A stretch of 51,635 nucleotides of DNA from JAGXTF01 sp038317095 (GTDB lineage Bacteria; Bacteroidota; Bacteroidia; NS11-12g; UBA955). Below are positions 23,505 through 33,100 of this stretch, piece by piece. Each line of letters starts with the position of its first letter. The first letter of the stretch is position 1. The translations under genes and the position numbers were made by a program. The stretch spans positions 1 through 51,635 of the forward strand of contig JBBQBB010000024.1 of assembly GCA_038317095.1 (NCBI GenBank). Reading direction: 5' to 3'. The notes beneath the pieces are model-generated. The model had not been told where the DNA came from, searched no databases, and saw nothing but the letters and a program-made list of their open reading frames with translations.

Positions 23505-24719
23505 ATGGAAAAGAACATAGCCCACATGGATCTCGATAGTTTCTTCGTAAGCGTAGAACGCTTGCGAAACACTGCCTTTGTGGGCATACCCCTCATTATT
23601 GGCGGCACTGGCGACCGCGGCGTGGTGGCTAGTTGCAGTTACGAGGCCCGCAAATTTGGCGTGCGCAGCGCCATGCCCGTAAAAATGGCGCGGCAACTCT
23701 GTCCCGAAGCCATGATTATACGCGGCGACAGTCAGCTCTACAGCGACTACTCGCACATGGTTACCGACGTTATTGCAGACACGGTACCTTTGTACGAAAA
23801 AAGCAGCATTGATGAGTTTTACATAGACCTCACGGGCATGGACAAGTTTTTTGGCTGTTGGCAACTGACAATGAATTTAAAAGACCGGATACAAAAAGAA
23901 ACGGGTTTGCCCATTTCATTCGGTTTAAGTGCCAACAAAACCGTAAGTAAAATTGCCACCAACGAAGCCAAACCCGCTGGGCAACGGCACATATTGCATG
24001 GCACTGAAAAGCCCTTCTTGGCGCCCTTGGGCGTACAAAAGATTCCGGGTGTGGGCACCGAAACCTACAAAACACTGCGCACACTGGGCATCAAACTCAT
24101 CCATACCGTGCAAGAGATGCCGCTGGAACTGATGGAAAAAACACTGGGCAAACACGGCAAAGACATTTGGAAAAAAAGCAACGGCATAGACAACAGCTTG
24201 GTAGAACCTTTTCACGAACGAAAAAGCATTAGCACCGAACGCACCTTTGAAAAAGACACCATTGATGTGGTAAAACTAGAAAGTTTGCTTAGCGCCATGG
24301 CGGAGAACCTGGCTTACCAACTGCGCAAAGGCAATAAAGTATGTGCTTGTGTGGCGGTAAAAATCCGTTACAGCGATTTTAACACCCATACCCAGCAAAT
24401 AAAAATTCCGTACACCAGTGCCGACCATATTTTAATCAATACGGTAAAGGAAACATTTCGCAAACTTTACAACCGCCGGCTTTTGGTGCGCCTAATAGGG
24501 GTGCGTTACAGCGACTTGGTAACAGGGGGCTTGCAAATGAACATGTTTGAAGACAGCGAAGAAATGGTGAACCTATACCAAGCCATGGACCGCATTCGCA
24601 ACCGCTATGGCGATGGGGCGGTAAAACGCGCCATAGGCATGGGAGCCAAAAGCATAGGCCGCAGCGACAACCCTTTTGATGGCAGCGCCCCTCCTTTGTT
24701 GGCAAACCGGCGCAGTTGA
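23505..24719 (+). CDS. dinB: DNA polymerase IV (Y family)
   Basis: Error-prone translesion polymerase, 404 residues. Catalytic acids: Asp9 in HMDLDSFFVSVERL, and Asp103/Glu104 in SSIDEFYIDL. GLSANKTVSKIATNEAKPAG and the helix-hairpin-helix (QKIPGVGTETYKTLRTLGI) are typical. Near the C-terminus QMNMFED fits the beta-clamp binding motif. The coding sequence looks clearly richer in GC than its neighbours, which suggests later acquisition. Its 5' end is duplicated upstream (42-bp direct repeat with an insert). No recA, lexA or imuB is nearby. Confidence 0.95.
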   Translation: MEKNIAHMDLDSFFVSVERLRNTAFVGIPLIIGGTGDRGVVASCSYEARKFGVRSAMPVKMARQLCPEAMIIRGDSQLYSDYSHMVTDVIADTVPLYEKSSIDEFYIDLTGMDKFFGCWQLTMNLKDRIQKETGLPISFGLSANKTVSKIATNEAKPAGQRHILHGTEKPFLAPLGVQKIPGVGTETYKTLRTLGIKLIHTVQEMPLELMEKTLGKHGKDIWKKSNGIDNSLVEPFHERKSISTERTFEKDTIDVVKLESLLSAMAENLAYQLRKGNKVCACVAVKIRYSDFNTHTQQIKIPYTSADHILINTVKETFRKLYNRRLLVRLIGVRYSDLVTGGLQMNMFEDSEEMVNLYQAMDRIRNRYGDGAVKRAIGMGAKSIGRSDNPFDGSAPPLLANRRS

Positions 24720-24744
24720 TAACGATGATTTTCCATCTTATACC

Positions 24745-24752
24745 TACCTTTG
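24745..24752 (+). promoter_or_regulatory. -7 box upstream of rlmF
   Basis: TACCTTTG fits TAnnTTTG and lies 23 bp before the preferred rlmF ATG, supporting that start rather than the ATG at 24716 inside the end of dinB. Confidence 0.5.
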
Positions 24753-24775
24753 CAGTTCCCATTTCAGTTATATTC

Positions 24776-25759
24776 ATGCAATCAAAATTAAAAGCACTTA
24801 TAAATCCTGCCAAACCAAAACTGGAATTGCACCCCCGCAACAAACACAAGCAACGCTATAATTTTGATGTATTGATAGCTGCGAACGCAGAATTGGCGCC
24901 CTTTGTAAAGCCCAATGCCTACGCAGATTTATCCATAGACTTTTTCAATCCACTTGCCGTTAAAGCCTTAAACAAGGCTTTGCTGAAAGCCTATTACAAC
25001 ATTGAATATTGGGATATCCCCGATAAGTTTTTATGCCCACCCATTCCAGGCCGGGCAGATTATATCCATTATTTGGCAGATTTGTTGGGCGCTTTAAACC
25101 ACGGTTTGGTGCCCATGGGTCCCAAAATAAAATGTTTAGACATTGGCGTGGGTGCAAATTGTGTTTATCCAATCATTGGCGCTGCAGAATATCGCTGGTC
25201 CTTTGTAGGTTCAGACATAGATCCCAAAGCGGTACAGTCGGCGGTTAAGATTGTGGAATCCAATCCTGAATTAAAAGACAAAATAGAAATTCGTTTGCAG
25301 AAAAAACGAGAGAATATTTTATTTGGAATTATAGAGCCCAAAGAGAAATTTGAAATTGTACTGTGCAATCCCCCATTCCATGCATCTTTGGAAGAAGCGT
25401 TGGGGGGAAATATGCGCAAAAACAGCAACCTAAAAAATGCGAAAGCACCAAAACCTGCGTTGAATTTTGGGGGCAATGGAAACGAATTGTGGTGCGAAGG
25501 TGGTGAAATTGCGTTTATTGGCAACTACATTGCCCAAAGCAAGCAATACACAACAACCTGCTTGTGGTTTACCTGCATCGTTTCCAAACAATCTAACTTA
25601 AGCAAAGTGTATACGGAATTGAGGAAAGCTGGTGCGGCAACTGTAAAAACAGTAGAAATGGGACAAGGAAATAAGGTGAGCCGTTTTGTAGCCTGGACCT
25701 TTTTATCCGACCCGCAAAAAAATGCTTGGTTCCAACAAAAAACCTTGGGCTCCAAATAA
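24776..25759 (+). CDS. rlmF: 23S rRNA (adenine1618-N6)-methyltransferase
   Basis: SAM-dependent methyltransferase of the RlmF/YbiN family, 327 residues from ATG 24776. Motifs: LHPRNKHKQRYNFDVLI (family N-terminus), DIPDKFLCPPIPGRADYIHYLADLL, the SAM loop CLDIGVGANCVYPIIG, FVGSDIDPKAVQSA, and the N6-adenine motif LCNPPFHAS. GNGNELWCEGGEIAFI near the end is typical of the family. The upstream extension to 24716 overlaps the dinB stop and is hydrophobic without family match. Confidence 0.93.
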   Translation: MQSKLKALINPAKPKLELHPRNKHKQRYNFDVLIAANAELAPFVKPNAYADLSIDFFNPLAVKALNKALLKAYYNIEYWDIPDKFLCPPIPGRADYIHYLADLLGALNHGLVPMGPKIKCLDIGVGANCVYPIIGAAEYRWSFVGSDIDPKAVQSAVKIVESNPELKDKIEIRLQKKRENILFGIIEPKEKFEIVLCNPPFHASLEEALGGNMRKNSNLKNAKAPKPALNFGGNGNELWCEGGEIAFIGNYIAQSKQYTTTCLWFTCIVSKQSNLSKVYTELRKAGAATVKTVEMGQGNKVSRFVAWTFLSDPQKNAWFQQKTLGSK

Positions 25760-25798
25760 TATTAGGAGTTCCCTTTTAATTAGAATTTAAATAATTAC

Positions 25799-26248
25799 AT
25801 GAAACGTATTACAGAATATAGAAAACTATTTGGCATAGAAAAAGATGCAAATTTGGGTGAATTAAAAATCATTTACCGCAATTTAATGAAGGTTTGGCAT
25901 CCTGATAAATTTCAAGGTAAAGAAGAGGAAAAATTAGAAGCGGAAAACAACAGCAAAAAAATCATAGAAGCCTATCATTTTTTGGTGAGTTTGTCACCAG
26001 AAACACATGCCCAACATCAAGAAGAATACGCCGATACCATCACCAATTCTGCCATCGATGATTTTGAATACAAAGGACAAATGCTGAAAATTAGTTTCCA
26101 AAATGGCAGCGAATATGAATATTTTGGAGTGCCAAAAAATACGTATCAAAAGTTTTTAAATTCAGCCACACAAATCCGTTTTGCTAGGCGGCATATTTTT
26201 GAAAGTTTTTCATACCGGAAATCCCAGAAAGTTATGGAAAATATTTAA
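25799..26248 (+). CDS. J-domain protein with C-terminal KTSC domain
   Basis: 149 residues. The J domain is at residues 5-70, with the HPD motif at 34-36 (KVWHPDKFQGK) that stimulates DnaK. After a short linker, DFEYKGQMLKISFQNGSEYEYFGVPKNTYQKFLNSA is a KTSC-type beta domain, which binds nucleic acid or partners in other proteins. The KTSC name residues are not all intact. Cytosolic; a DnaK co-chaperone whose client is unknown. It stands alone before the mla operon, 91 bp upstream. Confidence 0.85.
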   Translation: MKRITEYRKLFGIEKDANLGELKIIYRNLMKVWHPDKFQGKEEEKLEAENNSKKIIEAYHFLVSLSPETHAQHQEEYADTITNSAIDDFEYKGQMLKISFQNGSEYEYFGVPKNTYQKFLNSATQIRFARRHIFESFSYRKSQKVMENI

Positions 26249-26339
26249 ATCTAACGATTTATAACCCATTTAGAATCTTTTTCAACTTTTTATGCGTATC
26301 TTCACCCCTTGAAAACCATATATTTTTCGATATAGTACC

Positions 26340-27125
26340 ATGACCTCCCCTTTGGGTAAATTCACTTTCTCCCGCCGATTTGATAAATTTTTTACCGATA
26401 TATACAACGGCTATAAATTTTTTATTTTGTTTTGGAAAGAGGTTTTTCAACGACCTTGGCATTTTAAAGAACTCATTAACCAGTGCTATTACATTGGTTT
26501 CCAGTCCTTACCCCTTATTAGTCTAACTGGTTTTGTCGTAGGTATTGTTTTCACCAAACAAAGCCGACCCAGTCTTTCCTCCTTTGGGGCTACCTCTTGG
26601 CTTCCATCCCTAATTTCCATCGCTGTTATCCGCGCCTTGGCTCCACTGGTTACTGCCTTAATATGTGCGGGAAAAGTAGGCTCCAATATTGGTGCTGAAT
26701 TGGGCTCCATGAAAGTTACAGAGCAAATAGAAGCCATGGAGGTTTCGGCTATCAACCCGTTTAAATACCTAGTCGTTACACGAGTTTTGGCTTGCACATT
26801 TATGATTCCCGTGTTGATGATGTATTCTGCATTTATTGGTATGATAGGGTCTTTTATCAATATCCATTCCCATGAATCTACAAGTTTTGTTGCTTTTATT
26901 AATACTGCTTTTGCTTCCATTGTGTTTTTAGATATTTATGCGGCATTAATCAAGGCCACTGTTTTTGGATTCACCATCGGTATTGTAGGTTCTTTCAAAG
27001 GTTACAATGCATCAAAAGGAACCCAAGGTGTGGGAAATGCGGCTAATTCTGCGGTGGTTCTTTCCATGTTTCTCGTTTTTGTAGAAGAAATAATCATTGT
27101 TCAAGTAATCAATTGGTTCAGATAA
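26340..27125 (+). CDS. mlaE: Phospholipid ABC transporter permease MlaE
   Basis: Inner-membrane permease of the retrograde (Mla) lipid transporter, 261 residues. The family segments are present: INQCYYIGFQSLPLISLTGFVVGIVF, then APLVTALICAGKVGSNIGAELGSMKVTEQIEAMEVSAINPFKYLVVTRVLA, followed by three further hydrophobic helices and GVGNAANSAVVLSMFLVFV at the end. First gene of the mlaEFD operon (1 bp to mlaF). Confidence 0.94.
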   Translation: MTSPLGKFTFSRRFDKFFTDIYNGYKFFILFWKEVFQRPWHFKELINQCYYIGFQSLPLISLTGFVVGIVFTKQSRPSLSSFGATSWLPSLISIAVIRALAPLVTALICAGKVGSNIGAELGSMKVTEQIEAMEVSAINPFKYLVVTRVLACTFMIPVLMMYSAFIGMIGSFINIHSHESTSFVAFINTAFASIVFLDIYAALIKATVFGFTIGIVGSFKGYNASKGTQGVGNAANSAVVLSMFLVFVEEIIIVQVINWFR

Positions 27126-27126
27126 T

Positions 27127-27900
27127 ATGGGAGAAATGAATCAAGTAGAATCGACGATTGAAAAAGTAATTTCTATAAAGGATTTGTACAAATCTTTTGG
27201 CGATTTGCAGGTGCTAAAGGGAGTGAATCTGGACCTTGTGAAAGGCGAAAACCTAGCAGTTTTGGGAAGATCTGGAAGTGGCAAATCTGTATTGATTAAA
27301 CTCATTGTTGGATTGTTAAAGTATGACTCAGGCGAAATCATAGTGTTCGACAAAAATGTGGCTGAACAAAACAAAAAAGAATTGGATGCTTTGCGGCTGC
27401 GTATAGGATTTTCATTTCAAAGCAGCGCCCTTTACGACAGTATGAGTGTATTCGGAAATTTGGCTTTTCCACTGGGTATGAATAACAAAAATCTGGGCAA
27501 AGGTGAAATCAAATCAGCCGTGGAAGCAACATTGGAAGCTGTAGGATTGCTGGATAAAATGGAACAAATGCCTGCTGAATTGTCCGGTGGACAAAGAAAA
27601 CGCATTGGCATAGCCCGCACCCTCATTATGAAACCCGAAATTATGATGTATGATGAACCTACCGCTGGTTTAGATCCTATAACCTGTGAAGAAATCAACG
27701 AATTGATGGTGGAAGTGAAAGAAAAATACAATACCAGTTCTATTATTATTACCCACGACTTAACCTGTGCCAAGGCCGTGGCAGACAAAGTGGCACTGCT
27801 GTGGGAAGGGAAATTCATTAAAACAGGTACTTTTGAAGAAGTATTTGAAAAAGGAAACAAGGAAGCAGAAAGTTTTTACCATTATAATTTCATTAAATAA
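27127..27900 (+). CDS. mlaF: Phospholipid ABC transporter ATPase MlaF
   Basis: 257 residues. Walker A GRSGSGKS at 47-54, signature LSGGQRKR at 152-159, Walker B IMMYDEPTAGLDP with the catalytic Glu177, and the switch His in IIITHD. The N-terminal stretch (MGEMNQVESTIEKV) is longer than in E. coli; an internal ATG at codon 4 is an alternative start. Sits between mlaE and mlaD, with gaps of 1 and 3 bp. Confidence 0.95.
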   Translation: MGEMNQVESTIEKVISIKDLYKSFGDLQVLKGVNLDLVKGENLAVLGRSGSGKSVLIKLIVGLLKYDSGEIIVFDKNVAEQNKKELDALRLRIGFSFQSSALYDSMSVFGNLAFPLGMNNKNLGKGEIKSAVEATLEAVGLLDKMEQMPAELSGGQRKRIGIARTLIMKPEIMMYDEPTAGLDPITCEEINELMVEVKEKYNTSSIIITHDLTCAKAVADKVALLWEGKFIKTGTFEEVFEKGNKEAESFYHYNFIK

Positions 27901-27903
27901 ACC

Positions 27904-28851
27904 ATGCAAGAAACCAACAACAAACGCAAAGTCATCATCGGAGTATTCGTTCTGGTGGGTTTAATATTCCTTGCAGCAGGCATACTCAGCATAGGAAATT
28001 TACATTCTACATTTTCTAGAAAAATGCATTTAATTACCGTTTTTAAAGACGTAAACGGCTTACAAAAGGGCAACAACATTTGGTTCTCCGGTGTAAAAAT
28101 TGGCACTGTAAATAGCCTAGAATTTCGATCCGATAACCAGGTAAAAGTAACCATGAACATAGAAGAAGCAAATACCCAATATATTAGAAAAGATGCGATG
28201 GTAAAAATCAGTACCGACGGATTAATTGGCAATAAAATTCTTATTATCTATGGCGGAACTGCCAAGGCGGGTGAAGCTGAGGTAGGCGATCAGCTAGCCA
28301 CTGAGATGACGGTTGGTACCGAAGACATGATGGCTGTTTTACAGGAAAACAACACCAATTTACTAGCCATAACCAAAGACCTTAAAAACATTGCAAAAAA
28401 ACTTGCGACAGGTGAAGGTACAATAGGCAAACTCATCAATGATGAATCTGTGTATCAAAATTTAAAATCAACCACGGATGCTTTGAATGCAGCTTCTTTA
28501 CAAGCGCAAAACTTGTTGGGATCCTTGTCCGATTTTGGGAAAAATCTAAATAAAAAAGGCACACTTGCCAACGACATTGTAACAGATACCACTATATTTA
28601 ATTCATTGAAAAAATCGGTACGTGAGCTGGAAACAATGGCCACAGATGCACAAGCTACAGTTGCCGAACTTAAAATCGCTGCGGCCAATCCAAATACCCC
28701 TTTGGGTGTTATTTTACGTGACGAAAAAAGTGGCGCAGAATTAAAATTGCTCATTCAAAATCTAGAAAAAGGTTCTGTTACTTTAAATGAAGATTTAAAA
28801 GCTTTACAAAGTAATTTTTTATTTAGAAAATATTTTAAAAATAAAAAATAA
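27904..28851 (+). CDS. mlaD: MCE-domain substrate-binding protein MlaD
   Basis: 315 residues: one N-terminal membrane helix (VIIGVFVLVGLIFLAAGIL), then an MCE domain (about 38-115: VFKDVNGLQKGNNIWFSGVKIGTV and ISTDGLIGNKILIIYGG), then a long helical tail (LQENNTNLLAITKDLKNIAKKLATGEGTIGKL) with GEGTIGKLINDESVYQNL-type repeats seen in Bacteroidota MlaD. The tail is longer than in E. coli MlaD (183 residues). It presumably forms a hexameric tunnel above MlaE. mlaC and mlaB are not adjacent. Confidence 0.93.
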   Translation: MQETNNKRKVIIGVFVLVGLIFLAAGILSIGNLHSTFSRKMHLITVFKDVNGLQKGNNIWFSGVKIGTVNSLEFRSDNQVKVTMNIEEANTQYIRKDAMVKISTDGLIGNKILIIYGGTAKAGEAEVGDQLATEMTVGTEDMMAVLQENNTNLLAITKDLKNIAKKLATGEGTIGKLINDESVYQNLKSTTDALNAASLQAQNLLGSLSDFGKNLNKKGTLANDIVTDTTIFNSLKKSVRELETMATDAQATVAELKIAAANPNTPLGVILRDEKSGAELKLLIQNLEKGSVTLNEDLKALQSNFLFRKYFKNKK

Positions 28852-29160
28852 TCCGGTTTTTTTCTAGAAAACAATATTTCACTTGTGTTTGCATCACTTT
28901 TTATTGGCATCTGCCACTTTGTGATGCTAAAAGATTTCATTGTTAAACCTAATCTTTGATTGCCCGACACATTACAACTTTGAAGTTACTTGCTATGGTA
29001 TAATAAAACACTTGACCGACTCCACCACGGCGGAAAGGATAAGCCTATTATTCTCTGTCGCAAAATGAAATAAATTTCTATTGCTGGGTAATAAATCCAT
29101 TCTTTCCCAGCGTGGGCAAGGCGTTCCATTCTGCCACAGTCAATACTAAATGACCTACTG
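28852..29160. other. Gene-free spacer after mlaD
   Basis: About 309 bp between mlaD and the convergent small membrane ORF. I see only a weak 7-bp hairpin, GCATCAC (28891-28897) with GTGATGC (28921-28927), and no promoter, tRNA or coding similarity in it. Confidence 0.5.
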
Positions 29161-29385
29161 TTATGTCCAGATTGTATTCAAAATTTTATGGATACAAATT
29201 ATTCCCAGACATAGAGAAGTACCTAACAAGGCATAAAAAGCCAGTCCAAGAGGATTCTTTTTACGTATCTTGCAGCTCAGCTCGTCTTGTTTTTTTTGCA
29301 ATAGAATGAGAAACCAAAAAGCAAAAAAAGTTAACTCAATAAGGTATAATATAAATTCCCCTAGTAAGCATATGGTATACCCCAT
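29161..29385 (-). CDS. Possible small membrane protein
   Basis: 74 residues overlapping the 3' end of the exported-protein gene by 50 bp on the same strand. Two hydrophobic stretches (FILYLIELTFFAFWFLILL and LAFYALLGTSLCLGIICI) flank a basic loop (QKKQDELSCKIRKKNP). That layout (two helices, positive loop) supports a real membrane protein, but the long overlap and lack of a recognised family keep it doubtful. Confidence 0.35.
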   Translation of the reverse strand: MGYTICLLGEFILYLIELTFFAFWFLILLQKKQDELSCKIRKKNPLGLAFYALLGTSLCLGIICIHKILNTIWT

Positions 29386-30181
29386 GCTTATCTAGCCTTT
29401 CATACGCATTTACTTTCACTACTTCTCCGTATTGAATATCTTTATTTCTACTATCAAAGGGTTGGGCCAATATTTCAATTTTTTTGCCGTCTTTTTGGGT
29501 AAGATACAACCGCAAATGAATCATAATCCAAACTTCATCACCCCACTTGTAACGCACTGGGTCCATAACCAATGTGATTCTTTCCTTTTTAAATTTTCCC
29601 GCATTTTTGGGTTCAGACAGCTTTCCTGTTTGCCCTTCAAAATATAGCCTATGCAAATTCTTCCCTTTGATGGTTTTCTTGTTTCCAACTTTCACATTTT
29701 TCCATGCCTGAAAATGGTCAATCATCAATGTAAAATGGTCGCTGCGCCATGCGGGTTTAATTGATTTAATGCTTGTATCTGGAAAATATCGCAATTCACC
29801 TGCCCAGCGTCGTGTTCCATCTTTGTCCTTCTCCTTAATTCCGGCGTCGTATTTTTTCTCTTCGTAAATTGTTTTCAAACGCAATGGGGGAAAACTTGAA
29901 TTTCTGTCGTATACATCGGCGTAAAAGCCAGGTTCGTTGCCTTTATCAGAATAAACAGGCACATAAATAAATTTAACGTATAGGGCATTTCCGGGGAAAG
30001 AATCTAGCAATTGCGGTCCAGAATTTAATTCGAAATACACCTCTATTCTTTTCAATGTACCGTATTTTTTCAGTACTCCATTCCATTCTAATTCCTTTAG
30101 ATCAAACCGCACCCGATGTGCAGATTGTGCTTGAAAAAAGAACAACAGAAATGTAATAAAAAGGAAATTTTTTACCATCAA
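29336..30181 (-). CDS. Exported protein of unknown function
   Basis: 281 residues with a clear signal peptide (MMVKNFLFITFLLFFFQAQS). The mature part is rich in basic and aromatic residues and probably beta: RVRFDLKELEWNGVLKKYGTLKRIEVYFEL, DPVRYKWGDEVWIMIHLRLYLTQKDGKKIEI. No lipobox or T9SS domain. It lies 15 bp downstream of the giant propeller gene on the same strand, so the two are likely co-transcribed. Confidence 0.65.
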   Translation of the reverse strand: MMVKNFLFITFLLFFFQAQSAHRVRFDLKELEWNGVLKKYGTLKRIEVYFELNSGPQLLDSFPGNALYVKFIYVPVYSDKGNEPGFYADVYDRNSSFPPLRLKTIYEEKKYDAGIKEKDKDGTRRWAGELRYFPDTSIKSIKPAWRSDHFTLMIDHFQAWKNVKVGNKKTIKGKNLHRLYFEGQTGKLSEPKNAGKFKKERITLVMDPVRYKWGDEVWIMIHLRLYLTQKDGKKIEILAQPFDSRNKDIQYGEVVKVNAYERLDKHGVYHMLTRGIYIIPY

Positions 30182-30196
30182 ATATTTGAAATATTT

Positions 30197-33100
30197 TTAC
30201 TTTAGAAAGAATTTTCTTCCTGGGGTATAAGAAACTTTGGCTTCATCCAACCAAGCGCACAATGCTGCATATTCTGCATCCAACTCTTTGGCTTTGCCTA
30301 CCCAATCTAAAAATTGAGATTTGGCAAAATCGTATTGCTCCACATGTGTTTGGGTTGGTCCATTCGTTGTTCCTACAACCCCATACCATGCATTTTCTAT
30401 TCTGCCATACAATCCAGGTTCGGTTTCAAACTCATGAGAAGCCAAAACGCCATCGCCATTTAGCAAAATATTCAATGCCGTAGTTTTCTGTAAAACACTG
30501 GCTACTTTTTGGGTAAATTCATTGCCCAATCCTGTTGTAAAAATCGCCTTTTTTATCGTCGAAATACTGCCCGAAATACCGCCCAAATAATCTGCAGCAG
30601 CAGAAACATTTCTGCGTAATTCTGTAAAATTCAAAATTGCTTGGTGTCTTTCCGCGGCATTTAAACTTTCCAACATGGGGGTTTGCATATATTCGGTGTG
30701 CAAAGTTTGGCTGCCCTCCATAGCCGTTGTTGCACCATTTTGAACTAAAAATACAGAAACAGTGTAATCGCCAGGTGAAACAAATGGACCATCGTCTGGC
30801 TCTGTATACGGATCGCTTAAATCCGGAGAACTGCGGTTTAGTGGAGTTGAACTTGCATACCGCAAATCCCAAACCAACTTGGTGATTCCTTTTTTTGCAG
30901 TTGATTTCAGTCTGCGCACTTCTCTACCCGCAATATCTTTAATCACAAACAAAAGGAATGCAGCTTCTTCTTTGGCTTCCAATCGAATACTATCCGCACT
31001 AGGCCAGTAGGTATTTTTGCTATTTTTTTGCAATTCTTTTTCTTTTTCCTGTCTAGTTTCTTTTAATGTTTTATAATCATTTTTTAAATGGAACCAAATT
31101 ACAGCGCCGCTTTCAGGATTGGGTGCATTGTACCAATCTGCGCCTTTGTTGCCTTTGTCCCTGCCCCCAAATGGCGTTTTTGGAATGAATATTTTTGAAT
31201 TTTTAATACTAAAAATATGCAAATTCTTATCCATATTTTCTTTGCTCAATTCGCGCAATGGTGCGTAATTATCCAATATTGCAAACCCACGTCCAAATGT
31301 AGCCAAAGCCAAATCATTTTCTCTTTTTTGAATGGCAATTTCTTTGATGGCGATTGGTGGTAAACCTGCATTCCAAAGTGTCCATTTTTTTCCGCCATTC
31401 ATGCTTGCATACATTCCAAATTCGGTTCCTAAAAATAGCAAATCTTTGTTTACATAATCTTCTACAAGGGTTTTTACACTGCCATTTGCTGGCAAATTGC
31501 TTGCAATGTCCATCCATGTTTTTCCACCATCCATACTTTTTACCACATACGGTTTAAAATCTCCATTGCGGTGGTTGTCAAACGTGGCATACATTGTATT
31601 TTTATCGAACTGGGAAGCCAATATGCTGCTCACCAATGTCATATCTGGCACGTTGGCGAATTTCGTTTGCTTGCTCCAAGTTTTTCCACCATCCGTTGTA
31701 ATTTGTATCAACCCATCGTCGGTTCCTGCAATCAATAAATTTTCATCCAGCGCACTCTCAGCCAAAAACATCACATTGCCATAGATACTTGTACTCTGGT
31801 TTTTTGCAACCGCATCTATACTCCAAACTCTGCCCATGACAGGCAATTTGTTGCGATCAACGCCCCTGCTTAAATCTCCACTTATCGCTTTCCAACCATT
31901 CCCCCTATTGTCGCTTCGGTATACTTTATCACCTGCAAAATACAAGCGGGCAGCATTGTGGCTGCTTATTAACAATGGGGCATCCCAATTCCACCGATCC
32001 GTTTTTACACCAGGCGCTGGTTGTGGCTTGATATCTATTTGCTCACCCGTTTTACGATCAAAGCGAATTAAACCGCCATATTGCCATTGGCTATAAACGA
32101 TATTGGGGTCATTTGGGTCTACCTGACTTTTAAATCCATCGCCACCAACTGTGATGAACCAATCGCTATTGGGTATGCCATTTGCAGAGCCATTGGAAGC
32201 CGGACCGCCCAATGTGTTGTTGTCTTGTGTGCCACCGTAAATATTGTAAAAAGGCAAAGCATTATCTACAGTTACCCTATAAAACTGGGTCAATGGCAAA
32301 TTATCCAAGAACTTCCAATTGCTGCCATTGTCAAAAGTTTCATACAATCCACCATCACATCCCACGCGCAAATGTTTGCCGTCTGAGGGATTTACCCACA
32401 CCACATGATTGTCCACATGTTTCCATTTTTCGCCCACTGGCGATACAGTTTTTCCGCCATCTTTGGTCCATTTCAACCAAGTATCCAATATAAAAACCCG
32501 GTCTGCATTTTGAGGATCGGCAGTGATTTCACAGTAGTAATTGCCAGCAGTATAAATATCATTCAACTTATTCCAACTTTCGCCTTTGTCGTAACTTACA
32601 AACATGCCCCCTTTGCCTTCTTGGGCTTCTACCATGGCATAAACTCTATCAGGCGCTGCTTCCGAAATGGTCACGGAAATTCGGCCAACATCGCCTCCTG
32701 GCAATCCGCTACTCAACTTTTTCCATGTCTTTCCTGCATCCGTACTTTTATACAATGCGCTTTCAGGTCCACCGCCTAAATAAGTCCATTCATGCCTACG
32801 TCTTTGGTGAAAACTAGCATATACAATATCTGGATTCGAAGGGTCAAGAATAACCTCATTGCAACCTGTTTTATCGCTTACAAACTGAATGCGATTCCAA
32901 GTTTTTCCGCCATCCTCAGTTTTATACAAACCCCTTTCACCCCCATCTTTCCATAGTGGACCATAAGCGGCAACATATACCACATTGCTATTTCTTGGAT
33001 CTACCTGAATCATGCCGATATGCTCGCTACTCTTGAGCCCCATATTGGAAAAACTTTTACCTCCATCGGTACTTAAGTACACCCCGTTTCCATAGCCCAC

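Larger units (their letters stand above)
23334..23532 (+). repeat. 42-bp direct repeat duplicating the dinB start, flanking a 115-bp insert
   Basis: Bases 23334-23375 and 23491-23532 are identical at 41 of 42 positions (T/G at 23362/23519). Each copy holds the upstream spacer, the ATG and the first nine codons of dinB. The insert (23376-23490) bears a repeated GC-rich element. The second copy continues into intact dinB; the first diverges after GGATC. Confidence 0.95.

Noticed and set aside
29161..29385. Treating the small membrane ORF as firmly real
   Set aside because: Kept only at low confidence: the 50-bp same-strand overlap and lack of family make it uncertain despite two hydrophobic helices.
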